This document shows, one piece after another, positions 18,087 through 27,748 of a DNA stretch of 64,000 nt. The DNA is from Candidatus Eiseniibacteriota bacterium (lineage in GTDB: Bacteria > Orphanbacterota > Orphanbacteria > Orphanbacterales > Orphanbacteraceae). Each line of letters opens with the position of its first letter. Positions within the stretch are counted from its first letter, which is position 1. Location: NCBI GenBank assembly GCA_024276995.1, contig JAJRWB010000021.1, forward strand, positions 34,417 through 98,416. The letters are read 5' to 3'. Made by a program: the position numbers and the translations under genes. The notes below the pieces were generated by a model. The model was given only the letters and a program-made list of their open reading frames with translations, ran no database searches and was not told the origin of the DNA.

Positions 18087-19604
18087 ATGAAAAACCGCCT
18101 GGCGCTCCTCTCGGTGTGGGGGGCGGCCCTTTGTCTCTTCGCCGTCATCGCGTCGGGAATATGGATGTTCATCGAAAGAAACGGCGCCGCTCTTTGTTTC
18201 CCCTGGCCTCTCGACTACGGCGAAGGGCCGCTCCTCGACCAGGCGGCGCGGCTGTCGCGTTTCGAGAATATCTACGACCCCCGCATCGACGAACCGCCCT
18301 ACACCATTTCGAATTATCCGCCTGTCTTCGCCGCTCTCCAAGCGCCGTTCGTCCGCCTCTTCGGTCCGTCTCTCCTGTTCGGTCGTGCTATCGGGATCGT
18401 CGCGCTTATCGTGGCGGCGTCGGCGATGGCGCTCATCGTCAAGAAACTCACCGGGGATATTCTCGGTGCGGTGGTGGCGGCGTCTTTCCTTTTCCTCTTC
18501 CCGTGCGTTTTTCACTGGGCCGCGCTCGGCAGGGTCGATCTCGCCGCCCTCGGATTCGCCTGTGCCGGCCTCGCCGCCGTGGTGCTCGGTGAACGCCGGA
18601 AGGCCGGCCTGGTCGGCGGCGCCCTCCTCCTTTCCGCCGCGGTTTTCACCCGGCAGTCGTACGGCCTCGCCGCCCCTTTCGCCGCGTTCGTCTTTCTCCT
18701 CCGCGAACCGCCCCGGCGGCGGGCGTTCACTCTCGCCGCGTGGACGTTCGGCATCTGCCTCGCCGCCTTCGCCGCTCTCGATATCGCGACGCGCCACGGT
18801 TTCTTCCTTCACGTGGTCACCGCCAACATCAACACATTCCGCTGGAGCCGCACGGAAGCGTATTTCACGGAATTCGCGCAAGGTTCACGCCTTCTCCTCG
18901 TCGCGGCGGCGCTTTTTCTCGTAGCGGGACTTCCTCTCGGCCGAAGGCGCGATTCCGCCGCGTGGTGGGTCAGCGCTCCTTTCCTCGCCGCGGCGACCGT
19001 GTCGGCGCTCACGTCGGGAAAATCCGGTTCGAACATAAACTATTTTATCGAGCCGGCCGCCGCTCTCGCTCTCGCCGCCGGGGTGTGGGTCGCCTGGTCG
19101 AATCGGATACCGTATCTTCGTGTGATCGTCCTTCTTCTCATGGCGGGTCAGGCGGCGGCGCTCGAAGGGGTTTCCCGCCGCCTTCACTACGACAGGGTCT
19201 TCCGGTCGATCCGCGCCGGAGATCGGATCGCCGAACTCTATTCGATCGTGAAGGAGGCGGACCGCCCGGTGCTTGCCGACCGGTTCATGGGGCTCGTTCC
19301 TCTCTCCGGGAAGAGGCTCTTCTTCCAGCCGTTCGAGATGAAGCAGCTCGCCGATGCCGGGCTGTGGAATCCGCGCCCTTTTCTCGATGCCATCGAGAGG
19401 AAGGAGTTCGGCGCGATTCTCATCTACGAGGCGAGGGATTACGATTCCCGCCGTCAGCGATGGTTGCCGGGCATCACGAGTTACATCAATCGTTTCTACG
19501 AACCGTCGAAGCGGCTTTTCGACACGGTGGTGTACCTGCCGCGGAAGGGAGCGAACGGCGGGGGTGGAGACCGGTCTTCGCCCGGTGAAAGGGAGAAGAG
19601 GTGA
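18087..19604 (+). CDS. GT-C/ArnT-like membrane glycosyltransferase
   Basis: 505 residues from ATG 18087 (SD GAGGGA); an in-frame GTG at 18075 is less well placed. It is multi-spanning. The first periplasmic loop has the acidic and aromatic pattern LDYGEGPLLDQAARL, then ENIYDPRIDEPPYTISNYPP, which is typical of dolichyl-phosphate-mannose/ArnT-type GT-C proteins that use polyprenyl-phosphate sugars. The soluble C-terminal part carries RFMGLVPLSGKRLFFQPFE. It is first in an operon of three genes joined by 4-nt overlaps (GTGA at 19601, ATGA at 21571). Confidence 0.75.
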   Translation: MKNRLALLSVWGAALCLFAVIASGIWMFIERNGAALCFPWPLDYGEGPLLDQAARLSRFENIYDPRIDEPPYTISNYPPVFAALQAPFVRLFGPSLLFGRAIGIVALIVAASAMALIVKKLTGDILGAVVAASFLFLFPCVFHWAALGRVDLAALGFACAGLAAVVLGERRKAGLVGGALLLSAAVFTRQSYGLAAPFAAFVFLLREPPRRRAFTLAAWTFGICLAAFAALDIATRHGFFLHVVTANINTFRWSRTEAYFTEFAQGSRLLLVAAALFLVAGLPLGRRRDSAAWWVSAPFLAAATVSALTSGKSGSNINYFIEPAAALALAAGVWVAWSNRIPYLRVIVLLLMAGQAAALEGVSRRLHYDRVFRSIRAGDRIAELYSIVKEADRPVLADRFMGLVPLSGKRLFFQPFEMKQLADAGLWNPRPFLDAIERKEFGAILIYEARDYDSRRQRWLPGITSYINRFYEPSKRLFDTVVYLPRKGANGGGGDRSSPGEREKR

Positions 19605-21574
19605 TCGGCGGTCCGGCGCATTCCTCTTCGCGGTCGGCGGACCTCCTCGCCGTGACGGTGATCGTCTTATCGGGCGCGCTCGTCGCGCTGCCGGTGCTCG
19701 GCGGCGGGTGGATGACGTATCTCGACAACCCGTCCCATCTCGCCGAAATCGACGCTGCGGCGTTCGAGGCGCACAACGGATGGTCGGACACGGCGTTTTG
19801 CGGCTTTCCCGTGGGAACGCTCCACTCTCCCCTCTGGTACGGCACTCTCGCCCGCCTCGTCCGCGCCGGTTTTCCTGCGGAACCGCTTCTGGCGGCGTGC
19901 ATTCTGCTCGGTTTTCTCGCCCCGCCGCTCGCGCTCTTCCGGGTGGCCCGCCGCACCCTCCCCGCCGTCGCGGCGGCGGCCCTCGCGTTCCTTCTTCTTG
20001 TTCAAAGAACCGCGCTCGTCGGGATCGGCTCGGCGACGGGGGGGATGTGGACTTTCTATCTCGCCGCCGGGGGGGTGATCCTCTTCGCCGACCGCCTGAC
20101 GAGGCCGTGCCGCTCCCGCCGCGATGCTTCTCTCCTCGGGGTTCTCACGGCGCTGATCTTGCTGACCCATCTCTTCGCCCTCGTGCCGATCGCCATTCTC
20201 GCGGCGATCCACGCCGGGCGATTTCTTCTTGGAAGAAGACCCGTCGCGGATCTCGTCCGCCAGGCGGCCGGAATGATCGCCGGTGTCGCGGCGGCTGCGA
20301 CGTATTGGCTTCCCCTCTTCCTCGCCGGCGAGGAGGCGGCGAGAGAAGCGCAGCACCTTGCGGCACCGATGGTGGCGGCGCGTCTCCTTCTTCCGACCCA
20401 TCTCTTTTCGCTCCTCGAAAACCACTTCCCCCCGATTGACGGCACGCTCCTCGTCGGGGCGCTGCCGATGACGGGGCTCGTTCTTCTCGGCGCGGCGGCC
20501 GCCGTCATGGTGTTCCGGCGCACCGCAGAGGACACTCCCTTCTACGGCGCATATCTCGCCGGGTCGATCCTCGTTCTTCTTTTCGCCGCGCCGACATTCC
20601 ACTTCGTCTTCCTCGGCCCGGTCAGCTGGAGACTGATCTACTTCGTCCGCGTGGCGCTCGCCCTCGCGTCGATTCCGCTCCTCGTCCGCGCGGTGAACCG
20701 CTTCCCTCTCCCGGCGAATCGACGGACGTCGATCCTCATCGCCGCATCGCTCGGCGTGGCGGCGCCGGCGCTCGCCTTCGCCTGCGGCGCGCCGCTGCGC
20801 GCCGCCGTCCCTGAAAGGAAGAGCGCGCCGGTCGAGGAGGTGAAGAGCCTCTGGAAGTGGCTCGCCGAACACCGCCGGGAGGAATGGGGGCGCGTCTACA
20901 TTCAGGATACATTCACCTACCCGACCGCGCTGACGCCGCTGCGGGAGTCGCACATCCTTTCCCTTACCGCGCGCAACAGCGGTGTCCGCCAGCTCGGCCC
21001 GGTCTACGGCATCGCGCCGTATCGAACGGCGGAGTGGACGCCGAGCGAGTTCGGGAAACTTTACAGAAGAATAATCGGAGGGGAAAAGGGGGATGAAACA
21101 TTGAGGCGGCTGATGTGGCTCTCCGGCGCCACGCACATCGTGCTGAGCGACGGTGCGACGCGAAGCCGGCTCGCCGGCTCGCCTCTCTTCGAGAGTCTCC
21201 ACTCGACGGGACGCTACGAAGTGCTTCATCTCAGGAACGCACGGCCCTCGTGGGTGACCGCCGCGGCGGGAGAGGGAGATCTCACCGTCGGGAGGTACGA
21301 GACGGGTCGCCTTTCGGTCGACCTGGGGGGGATGTACGGGGGGGAAGATCTTCTCGTCCGGGTTTCGTATCATCCGGGATGGACGATTCGAGGATCGCGA
21401 ACGGCGTCGCTTGTTTCCGACTCCTCCGGCCTTCTCCGGATCACCGGTCTCGCGCCGGGGAAGGGAGCGATCGAACTGGAGTTCATCCCATCGCGCACGC
21501 CGCGAACCGTCGCCGTTTTCGGCTGGGTCGCTCTGGCGGCGCTCTTTCTGATGCCCGGGAGGATTCGCCCATGA
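19601..21574 (+). CDS. Large multi-spanning membrane protein, putative GT-C/PTPS-related type
   Basis: 657 residues from a GTG overlapping the previous stop. It has about twelve hydrophobic segments, with the early loop GGGWMTYLDNPSHLAEIDA and WSDTAFCGFPVGTLHSPLWY. This layout resembles the 6-pyruvoyl-tetrahydropterin-synthase-related membrane domain and YfhO-like proteins. A soluble beta-rich C-terminal domain (VRVSYHPGWTIRG ... LAPGKGAIELEFIP) parallels the YfhO C-terminus. The operon position between a GT-C protein and a sulfatase-like lipoprotein suggests glycan assembly. No catalytic residue can be assigned with confidence. Confidence 0.65.
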   Translation: MIGGPAHSSSRSADLLAVTVIVLSGALVALPVLGGGWMTYLDNPSHLAEIDAAAFEAHNGWSDTAFCGFPVGTLHSPLWYGTLARLVRAGFPAEPLLAACILLGFLAPPLALFRVARRTLPAVAAAALAFLLLVQRTALVGIGSATGGMWTFYLAAGGVILFADRLTRPCRSRRDASLLGVLTALILLTHLFALVPIAILAAIHAGRFLLGRRPVADLVRQAAGMIAGVAAAATYWLPLFLAGEEAAREAQHLAAPMVAARLLLPTHLFSLLENHFPPIDGTLLVGALPMTGLVLLGAAAAVMVFRRTAEDTPFYGAYLAGSILVLLFAAPTFHFVFLGPVSWRLIYFVRVALALASIPLLVRAVNRFPLPANRRTSILIAASLGVAAPALAFACGAPLRAAVPERKSAPVEEVKSLWKWLAEHRREEWGRVYIQDTFTYPTALTPLRESHILSLTARNSGVRQLGPVYGIAPYRTAEWTPSEFGKLYRRIIGGEKGDETLRRLMWLSGATHIVLSDGATRSRLAGSPLFESLHSTGRYEVLHLRNARPSWVTAAAGEGDLTVGRYETGRLSVDLGGMYGGEDLLVRVSYHPGWTIRGSRTASLVSDSSGLLRITGLAPGKGAIELEFIPSRTPRTVAVFGWVALAALFLMPGRIRP

Positions 21575-22947
21575 GAGGAACGTTTCATCGGCGGCTCCTG
21601 CCGGCGGTCGCCACGCTAGGCCTCGTCATGCTGGGGGGCTGCGCGCCGCACCGGGCGAGGCCGAACGTGGTGATCATCGTGGTGGACACCCTTCGCGCCG
21701 ACGGCCTCGGCTGTTATGGCGCCGTCGGCGACCCGACGCCGGCGATCGACCGGCTCGCCGCGAAGGGGATCCGCTTCGAACGATGCGTCTCCCAGGCGCC
21801 GTGGACCCTTCCCTCGGTGGCGACTCTCCTGAGCGGCCGGTATCCCACGTCCCACGGCGCCGACAACTTCACGAGCGTACTGCCGAAGAAGCTCCGTCTC
21901 ATGGCGCAGGACTTCCGTGCCGCCGGCTACGCCACCGGCGCGGTGGTTAGCCATCGTTTCGTAAGCATCCAGAAAGGTTTCGACAGGGGCTTCGACTCCT
22001 TCGACCAGTCTAATACTCTCGGTCATGATGCCGTGACTTCACCGGGCGTAACAAAGAAGGCGTTGCAATGGCTCGGGAAGATCGAGAAGGAAAGGAAGAC
22101 ACCGTTCTTTCTCTTCCTCCACTATTTCGATCCCCACTACAGTTATATGAGCCATGAAGGAAACCCGCCCGGTCCGCCGTATGACGGTCCTTTGAAGGCG
22201 GGAATGGACATCTGGGAACTGAGAAAGAAGCTCGAGTCCGCTTCCACGGAGGATCTCGACTTCGTGAAGAATCTCTATGCCGGAGAGATCCGCTTCACCG
22301 ACGGCGAGATCGGAAAGGTGTTTGACTATCTCGAGGAACGGCAGATCGCCCGGAACACGGTGATCGTGTTCACCGCCGATCACGGCGAAGAATTCATGGA
22401 GCACGGCTGGCTCGGTCACACGAAGAATCTGTACGACAACCTCGTCCTCGTGCCGCTCATCATCCGGTATCCCGGAGGAGACGAAGGGAGTGTCCGGCGC
22501 GATCCGGCGATGCTCGTCGATCTTTTTGCCACCATCGAGAATCTCGCCGGTCTCGAAGCGCACCCGACGGAGGGTCGGGATCTCTTCGGCGACGACCGCT
22601 CCGACAGGCCGTGCGTTTCGGAGGTGGAGTTCGATCCGAGCGGGGCGAAATACCTCGGGAGGAAATTTCTCCGGCGGGAGATGGAGAAGCGTTCCGACAT
22701 GCGCTCGATCTACCGTGCCGGCTGGAAGGCGATCGAGAACCGGATCACCGGGGAATGGGAGCTTTTCGACATCACGAACGATCCGGGGGAGATCGAGAAC
22801 GTGGCGGGCAGGGAAACGGATCGTCTCGAGGACCTTCGCGGCGACCTGGCGAAATGGGAACGGTCGATCGTTAAGGGAACGGGGGAGGCCGAACCGCTCG
22901 ATTCGGCGCAGATCGAAGAGCTTCGCGCTCTCGGATATATCCGGTAG
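21571..22947 (+). CDS. Sulfatase/phosphotransferase-like lipoprotein
   Basis: 458 residues from ATG 21571, overlapping the upstream stop (ATGA). The lipobox is VMLGGC. Motifs are VVIIVVDTLRADGLGCYG (metal Asp intact), nucleophile segment SQAPWTLPSVATLLSGRYPT (Thr nucleophile type, not Cys/Ser, near residue 79), FLHYFDPHYSY, FTADHGEEFMEHG, and LGHTKNLYDNLVLVPLIIRYP. The C-terminus ELRALGYIR is the subfamily ending, with a TAG stop. A Thr at the nucleophile position is also seen in phosphoethanolamine transferases, so a phosphotransferase acting on an envelope glycan is as likely as a sulfatase. Confidence 0.85.
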   Translation: MRGTFHRRLLPAVATLGLVMLGGCAPHRARPNVVIIVVDTLRADGLGCYGAVGDPTPAIDRLAAKGIRFERCVSQAPWTLPSVATLLSGRYPTSHGADNFTSVLPKKLRLMAQDFRAAGYATGAVVSHRFVSIQKGFDRGFDSFDQSNTLGHDAVTSPGVTKKALQWLGKIEKERKTPFFLFLHYFDPHYSYMSHEGNPPGPPYDGPLKAGMDIWELRKKLESASTEDLDFVKNLYAGEIRFTDGEIGKVFDYLEERQIARNTVIVFTADHGEEFMEHGWLGHTKNLYDNLVLVPLIIRYPGGDEGSVRRDPAMLVDLFATIENLAGLEAHPTEGRDLFGDDRSDRPCVSEVEFDPSGAKYLGRKFLRREMEKRSDMRSIYRAGWKAIENRITGEWELFDITNDPGEIENVAGRETDRLEDLRGDLAKWERSIVKGTGEAEPLDSAQIEELRALGYIR

Positions 22948-22963
22948 GAGCACGGACGACCTC

Positions 22964-24154
22964 TTATCTCGCCCGATCGCTCGCTTCACCTCCCGGCGTT
23001 TCCTCGGCTTCGGGAATGCCCGGGGCGGTCCACGCCGCGCCGAGAGCGTCGGCCCCGGCGAGGATTTCCCCGTCGAAATCGAAAAGCGTCACATTCTCCC
23101 ACGGCGAGCCGGCCGTCGGGTCGGCGAGCCATTCGGGCGCCCAGTAGAACCAGCCGCGGCACGCGTCGGCCCGGACCGCCCGGAGAGTGTCGACGAGGGC
23201 GACGAGGTACGCCCGCTGTCCCGCCGCGGTGGCGGGATAACCCGCGAGGAGCTGTTTCGGAAGACCGACGATGTTGTGCGTCGTGTCGGCCCAGGCGAGA
23301 CTCCACGGGTACGCCGCTTCGGCGAGGACGATCCCCCGTCCGTAACGCTCGGCGAGATCGTTCATGTTCGAAGCGAGGTCGGCGAGCGTTCCATGCCACC
23401 ACGGATAGAAGCTGAGACCGATCACGTCGAAGGGAACCTCTTCGGCGGCCACCTTGTCGAAGAAATAGCGACTCCCCGCGTTGTCGCCGCCCCGGTCGTA
23501 ATGGATCATGATCTCCACCGGCGCGCTCGCGCCGTCCTTCACGCCCCGGATCCCCTCTTTCAGCAGTTCGCCGAAGCGGTGCCAGTGAACCATGCCGTCG
23601 AAGGCGCCTCCCACGCGCCCGTCGTCCCAGAGGAAGCCGGCGCTGATCTCGTTGCCGATCTGCACCATGTCGGGAAGGGCGTTCCTCGCATCGAGCCTGC
23701 CGATAACGGCGCGCGTATACTCATAGACACTGTCCTTGAGCGCCGCGAAGGGAAGCACCTCCCACGCCGCGGGCTTTCGCTGCGCTCCCGGATCGGCCCA
23801 CGTTTCGGAGTAATGGATGTCGAGGAGGAGGCGAAGCCCGGCCGATCTCACCCGAACGGCGGAGTCGATCGTGCTTTGAAGGTCGTCATACCCGCTCTTC
23901 GGCGTGTGCCACAACCGCAGACGCACGGCGTTCATTCCGCGGCTCTCGAGAAGATCGACGGGATCGCGCGGGATGCCCCCTTCGGTGAACACGCCGCCGT
24001 GATCTTCCACCCTCTCGAGGGCGGAGAGGTCCGCCCCCCGGAGGAAATCACCGCGAGTCGTGGCGGGGAGCAGGAAGAGCGCGGCGACGGCGAGCTGACG
24101 GATGAAGAAGCGCTCGAATGCTGGCCGGTTTCTTCTCGATGGGAAATCGATCAT
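22964..24154 (-). CDS. GH53 arabinogalactan endo-beta-1,4-galactanase
   Basis: 396 residues from ATG 24154, with a Sec signal peptide (~1-34, AALFLLPATTRG). GH53 hallmarks are clear: LRGADLSALERVEDHGGVF, NAVRLRLWHTPKSGYDDLQS, LLLDIHYSETWADPGAQRKP, the acid/base Glu in MVQIGNEISAGFLW, FYPWWHGTLADL, and the nucleophile Glu in VLAEAAYPWS. It is of family length. It should be a secreted enzyme cleaving beta-1,4-galactan. A TATGAT lies only 9 nt before the ATG, so the leader may be very short. It is an isolated degradative gene between two sulfatase-like genes on the other strand. Confidence 0.92.
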   Translation of the reverse strand: MIDFPSRRNRPAFERFFIRQLAVAALFLLPATTRGDFLRGADLSALERVEDHGGVFTEGGIPRDPVDLLESRGMNAVRLRLWHTPKSGYDDLQSTIDSAVRVRSAGLRLLLDIHYSETWADPGAQRKPAAWEVLPFAALKDSVYEYTRAVIGRLDARNALPDMVQIGNEISAGFLWDDGRVGGAFDGMVHWHRFGELLKEGIRGVKDGASAPVEIMIHYDRGGDNAGSRYFFDKVAAEEVPFDVIGLSFYPWWHGTLADLASNMNDLAERYGRGIVLAEAAYPWSLAWADTTHNIVGLPKQLLAGYPATAAGQRAYLVALVDTLRAVRADACRGWFYWAPEWLADPTAGSPWENVTLFDFDGEILAGADALGAAWTAPGIPEAEETPGGEASDRAR

Positions 24155-24252
24155 GGTAGTCTGATCATAACACCTCCCGCCGGCCTTGTCGCGCCGGGCG
24201 CTTCTTCTCACGTCGACGGGGAAGGTTCCGGTACCTCGCGACAGGAGACTCC

Positions 24253-24282
24253 TTGCCCGGAACGCCCCGGGCGCGGCATAAT
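24253..24282 (+). promoter_or_regulatory. Promoter-like pair upstream of the DUF6982-like gene
   Basis: TTGCCC (24253-24258) and CATAAT (24277-24282) with an 18-nt spacer, 26 nt before ATG 24309. Confidence 0.4.
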
Positions 24283-24308
24283 CGGGCAATCGACAACGGA
24301 GGAAACGC

Positions 24309-24695
24309 ATGCCGAAGAAAGTGGTCGCCCACTACGCCGATGGAACATTGCTGAAGGGAGTCACGAGCGACCTCAACCCGAACCGGGAAACATTCACCAT
24401 CGTCGACCCGGCGAGCCATGAATCGTCGCAAGTGTGTTTCTCGGATCTGAAGGCTGTGTTCTTCGTCAAAACCTTCGAGGGCCGAGTGGGTTATCGTGAT
24501 CGATACGATCTCGAGCGTCCCGGGCACGGGAAGAAGATCAAGGTCTGCTTCAAGGACGGCGAGACGATTGTGGGATACACTTCCACGTACGCTCCCAAAC
24601 GGAAGGTGTTCTTCATCTTCCATCCCGATCCGGAAAGCAACAACGACAGGATCCTTGTGGTCAAGGAAGCGACGGAGAAAGTCGAGTATCTCTGA
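24309..24695 (+). CDS. Small cytoplasmic DUF6982-like protein
   Basis: 128 residues, no signal peptide, preceded by GGAGGAAA. It contains two similar beta-rich halves (KKVVAHYADGTLLKGVTSDL and KKIKVCFKDGETIVGYTSTY). The second half runs to FFIFHPDPESNNDRILVV, the pattern of DUF6982-type proteins, which are often adjacent to or fused with other signalling or surface proteins. Function unknown. Its 3' end probably overlaps the start of the next sulfatase-like gene. Confidence 0.7.
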   Translation: MPKKVVAHYADGTLLKGVTSDLNPNRETFTIVDPASHESSQVCFSDLKAVFFVKTFEGRVGYRDRYDLERPGHGKKIKVCFKDGETIVGYTSTYAPKRKVFFIFHPDPESNNDRILVVKEATEKVEYL

Positions 24696-26115
24696 TCCGC
24701 GAAAAGGGAAGGGGAATCCGACGGGGCGCGCGGTAATCACACTCGTTTCTCTCCTCGTCGTGTCGGCGCTGCTTCACGGCTGTTCGAAGCGGGATGTTGA
24801 ACGATACCCGAACGTCATTCTCGTCACCATCGATACGCTTCGCAGAGATCATGTCACGTGCTACGGATACGACCGGAAGACGACGCCGAACATCGCCGAT
24901 TTCGCTCGCCATGCGGTCATCTTCGATGACGCGGTGGCGGCGCAGGCGATCACGGCGCCGTCTCACGCCTCGATTCTCACGGGGCTCTATCCGCCGACCC
25001 ACGGGGTGACGCGGAACGCGAGAAGGCTGAACGAAGGGACACCCACCCTCGGCGGGGTCTTGAAGCGGCTCGGCTACCACACCGGCGCGGTGGTGAGCGG
25101 CTACACGCTGAAGAAGAAGGATACCGGCCTCGATGCCGGCTTCGACCATTACGACGACGATCTGGGAAAGAAGAGGTTCGGCAAGGCGCAGGACACTTTC
25201 GACCGCTCCCTCGGTTGGCTCTGGAAGGAGGCGAGCGGCGATACCCCCCTTTTTCTCCTGTTTCATCTCTTCGATCCCCACTTTCCGTACAACGCTCCGC
25301 CTCCGTTTTCGGGCGGCTTCCTCCCGCAAGGCGAGGAGTACTCCGAAAAGATCCGGGAGATCATCCCCCGGCTCCGCGCGGGCGACGGAACGCCGGAGGA
25401 GTACGCCGAGGTCGTCGCACGCTACGACGACGAGATCGCTTACGCCGACCATTATTTCGGGAAGTTGATCGGTGAGCTCAAGAGGCTCGGCTTGTGGGAG
25501 AACTCGATCGTCGTGTTCGCCGCCGACCACGGCGAGACGCTCGACGAGCGTTTCCAGTCTTTCGATCACGGCGCCAGGGCGTACGAGGAACAGATCCGCA
25601 TCCCGCTGATCGTGCGCTTTCCGGGGGACGAGTACGGCGGCCGGCGCATCGCCGCGCCGGTCCACCAGGTCGATCTGCTCCCCACCATTCTCGATGCTCT
25701 TTCCACGCCGGTTCCACAGGGCGTCCAAGGGAGATCACTTCTCCCCTTGATCCGGGGTGATGAATCGTGGGGGGCGGAGCGGCATCTCGTCAGTCTCGCG
25801 TACCCCCTCGGTACGAGGGTGCCCGAGGTGAGCGCCCCGGTGATCCGGAACGGCTTCGTCATCGCCCTGCGGGCGCTGCCGTACAAGCTGATCTCCTATC
25901 CCACGAAGAAGGGGCCGTACTACCAGCTCTTCAACCTCGGCGACGACCCGCTGGAAAAGAGGAACATCGCCGCCGGGAACGGGGAGATTGTAGAGCGGCT
26001 CGCGGCGGAACTCGCCGCCTGGGTGGAAGAAACAGGCGCCTCGAAGAGGGCGAAGCCGGTCGACCTTCCTCCGGAAACGAAGCGCGCCCTCGAAGCGCTA
26101 GGCTACGTGCAATAG
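24655..26115 (+). CDS. Sulfatase-like lipoprotein (third copy)
   Basis: Start uncertain. No ATG or GTG precedes the signal hydrophobic core in frame. A TTG at 24655 gives a basic N-region, a hydrophobic core and the lipobox LLHGC, and overlaps the previous gene by 41 nt (486 residues). Sulfatase motifs are VILVTIDTLRRDHVTCYG, ITAPSHASILTGLYPPTHG (Thr at the nucleophile position), FHLFDPHFPY, and FAADHGETLDERF. The C-terminus EALGYVQ ends in TAG. It is closest to arylsulfatase-type phospho/sulfo-hydrolases. It probably acts in the periplasm or outer membrane on glycans made by neighbouring genes. Confidence 0.8.
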   Translation: MWSRKRRRKSSISDPRKGKGNPTGRAVITLVSLLVVSALLHGCSKRDVERYPNVILVTIDTLRRDHVTCYGYDRKTTPNIADFARHAVIFDDAVAAQAITAPSHASILTGLYPPTHGVTRNARRLNEGTPTLGGVLKRLGYHTGAVVSGYTLKKKDTGLDAGFDHYDDDLGKKRFGKAQDTFDRSLGWLWKEASGDTPLFLLFHLFDPHFPYNAPPPFSGGFLPQGEEYSEKIREIIPRLRAGDGTPEEYAEVVARYDDEIAYADHYFGKLIGELKRLGLWENSIVVFAADHGETLDERFQSFDHGARAYEEQIRIPLIVRFPGDEYGGRRIAAPVHQVDLLPTILDALSTPVPQGVQGRSLLPLIRGDESWGAERHLVSLAYPLGTRVPEVSAPVIRNGFVIALRALPYKLISYPTKKGPYYQLFNLGDDPLEKRNIAAGNGEIVERLAAELAAWVEETGASKRAKPVDLPPETKRALEALGYVQ

Positions 26116-26148
26116 ATCGCGCCGCAGGCGCTCTTTCGCCGTTTCGTC

Positions 26149-26177
26149 TGGACCGAAGCGTCGCCGGGCGATACAAT
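26149..26177 (+). promoter_or_regulatory. Promoter upstream of the OPA-type transporter
   Basis: TGGACC (26149-26154) and TACAAT (26172-26177) with a 17-nt spacer, 43 nt before ATG 26221. Confidence 0.45.
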
Positions 26178-26220
26178 CCGCGTCGAATCACGCTGGACAA
26201 ACCCGGCCGGGAGGAAGCTC

Positions 26221-27687
26221 ATGCTGGAATGGCTACGCGAGTTGGCACCGATCCTCATCCTGCTGGCGGTCGTCACGATCGTGATCAGCCGTCTTCCGAA
26301 GATCGAGATTTCCCACAGCGCCGCGTTCCGCCGGCGCCGGTTGCTGAACTGGCTTCCCCTCGGGTTGACGTACGCGTTTCTCTACATGGCACGGTACAAC
26401 CTGAAGGTGAGCAAGTTCGCCTTCGAAAGCATGCAGGGCACCGACGGCGGACCGATGATGGGAAACGAGGCGTTCGGCGTGATCTTCGGCGTGGGCACCG
26501 TGATCTACGGATTCTCCTTTCTCATCAACGGACCGCTCACCGACCGTTTCGGCGGCCGTTTCTCGATTCTCGTCGGCGCGGCCGGCGCTCTTCTGATGAA
26601 CCTGCTGATGGGCCTCGTCACGGTGTCGCTCGTGAACCATGGTCCCGGATACCTCTTCTTCGCAGGCCATTTCGTCACCGTCTTTTCGGTGCTCTACGGC
26701 GCGAACATGTATTTCCAGAGCTTCGGCGCCGTGGCGATCGTCAAGGTGAACGCCTCGTGGTTCCACGTTCGGGAACGGGGTGTGTTCGGCGCCATCTTCG
26801 GCATACTGATCTCTCTCGGGATCTACTTCGCCTTCGATTGGAGTATGCTCATCCTGAATGGGATCGGCCTGACGTGGGTCTTCTTCTTCCCCGCGGTGGC
26901 GCTCGGAATCTTCTGGGTTCTCGATGTTTTTCTCGTCAGGAATACGCCCGGCGAGGCGGGACAGAAGGATTTCGACACGGCGGACGCCTCATCGGGCGAC
27001 GACGGCCCGAAGCTGGGGGCGGTGGCGGTTTTCAAGCTGATGCTCCGCAACCCGATCATCATGACCATCGCCGGCGTCGAGTTTTGCAGCGGCTTTCTCC
27101 GGCAGTCGATCATGCAGTGGTTCCGCACTTTCGCGAAGCAAACCGATGCGGTGCTCGGCCTCAAGTCGTCTTTCGTCTATGAAAACTGGGGGCTCCTCCT
27201 CTGTTGCGCCGGGATTCTCGGCGGTGTGGTGGCGGGGGTGATCTCCGACCATGTCTTCCAGTCGCGCCGCGGACCGGTGGCGGCGCTTCTCTACATGCTC
27301 ATGCTCGCCGGATCGATCGCCCTTGTGTTCGTTTACAGAACCCCGCTGGTCGGCGCACTCGTGCTGATCATGTCGATGGCCGTCATCGGCGTGCACGGAA
27401 TGCTCTCGGGCACGGCGAGCATGGACTTCGGCGGAAGAAAGAATGTCGGCATCGCCGTGGGGATCATCGACGGATTCGTTTATCTCGGAACCGCCGTTAT
27501 GTCGTTCACCTACGCCGTCATCCTGCCGCGGGAGGAGCTCGGCGTGGGAGGGGCGATCGCCGGCGCGGCGACCGATCCGGCGAAATGGATCGCCTGGCCG
27601 ATCGCCATGATTCCGGCGGCACTCCTGGGGCTCTTCCTCGCGGTGCGCGTGTGGAATGCGACGGCGTCGAGGTTGACGGCGAAATAG
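26221..27687 (+). CDS. MFS transporter of the organophosphate:phosphate antiporter type
   Basis: 488 residues, about 12-13 transmembrane helices. SD GGGAGGAAG. After a short N-terminal anchor, TYAFLYMARYNLKVSKFAFE matches the OPA family (glycerol-3-phosphate or hexose-6-phosphate antiporters: YxxRYNL). The MFS loop motif GPLTDRFGGRFSILVG is intact. An acidic loop at ~240-260 separates the two halves. It would exchange a phosphorylated organic compound for phosphate across the inner membrane. The exact substrate cannot be read. The stop is TAG, and the next gene starts 61 nt later with its own SD. Confidence 0.82.
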   Translation: MLEWLRELAPILILLAVVTIVISRLPKIEISHSAAFRRRRLLNWLPLGLTYAFLYMARYNLKVSKFAFESMQGTDGGPMMGNEAFGVIFGVGTVIYGFSFLINGPLTDRFGGRFSILVGAAGALLMNLLMGLVTVSLVNHGPGYLFFAGHFVTVFSVLYGANMYFQSFGAVAIVKVNASWFHVRERGVFGAIFGILISLGIYFAFDWSMLILNGIGLTWVFFFPAVALGIFWVLDVFLVRNTPGEAGQKDFDTADASSGDDGPKLGAVAVFKLMLRNPIIMTIAGVEFCSGFLRQSIMQWFRTFAKQTDAVLGLKSSFVYENWGLLLCCAGILGGVVAGVISDHVFQSRRGPVAALLYMLMLAGSIALVFVYRTPLVGALVLIMSMAVIGVHGMLSGTASMDFGGRKNVGIAVGIIDGFVYLGTAVMSFTYAVILPREELGVGGAIAGAATDPAKWIAWPIAMIPAALLGLFLAVRVWNATASRLTAK

Positions 27688-27748
27688 ACGCGGCCGGCAC
27701 GCCCGGTCCGGCGACGGAAAGACAACACGTGAACAACCGGAGGCTTTC

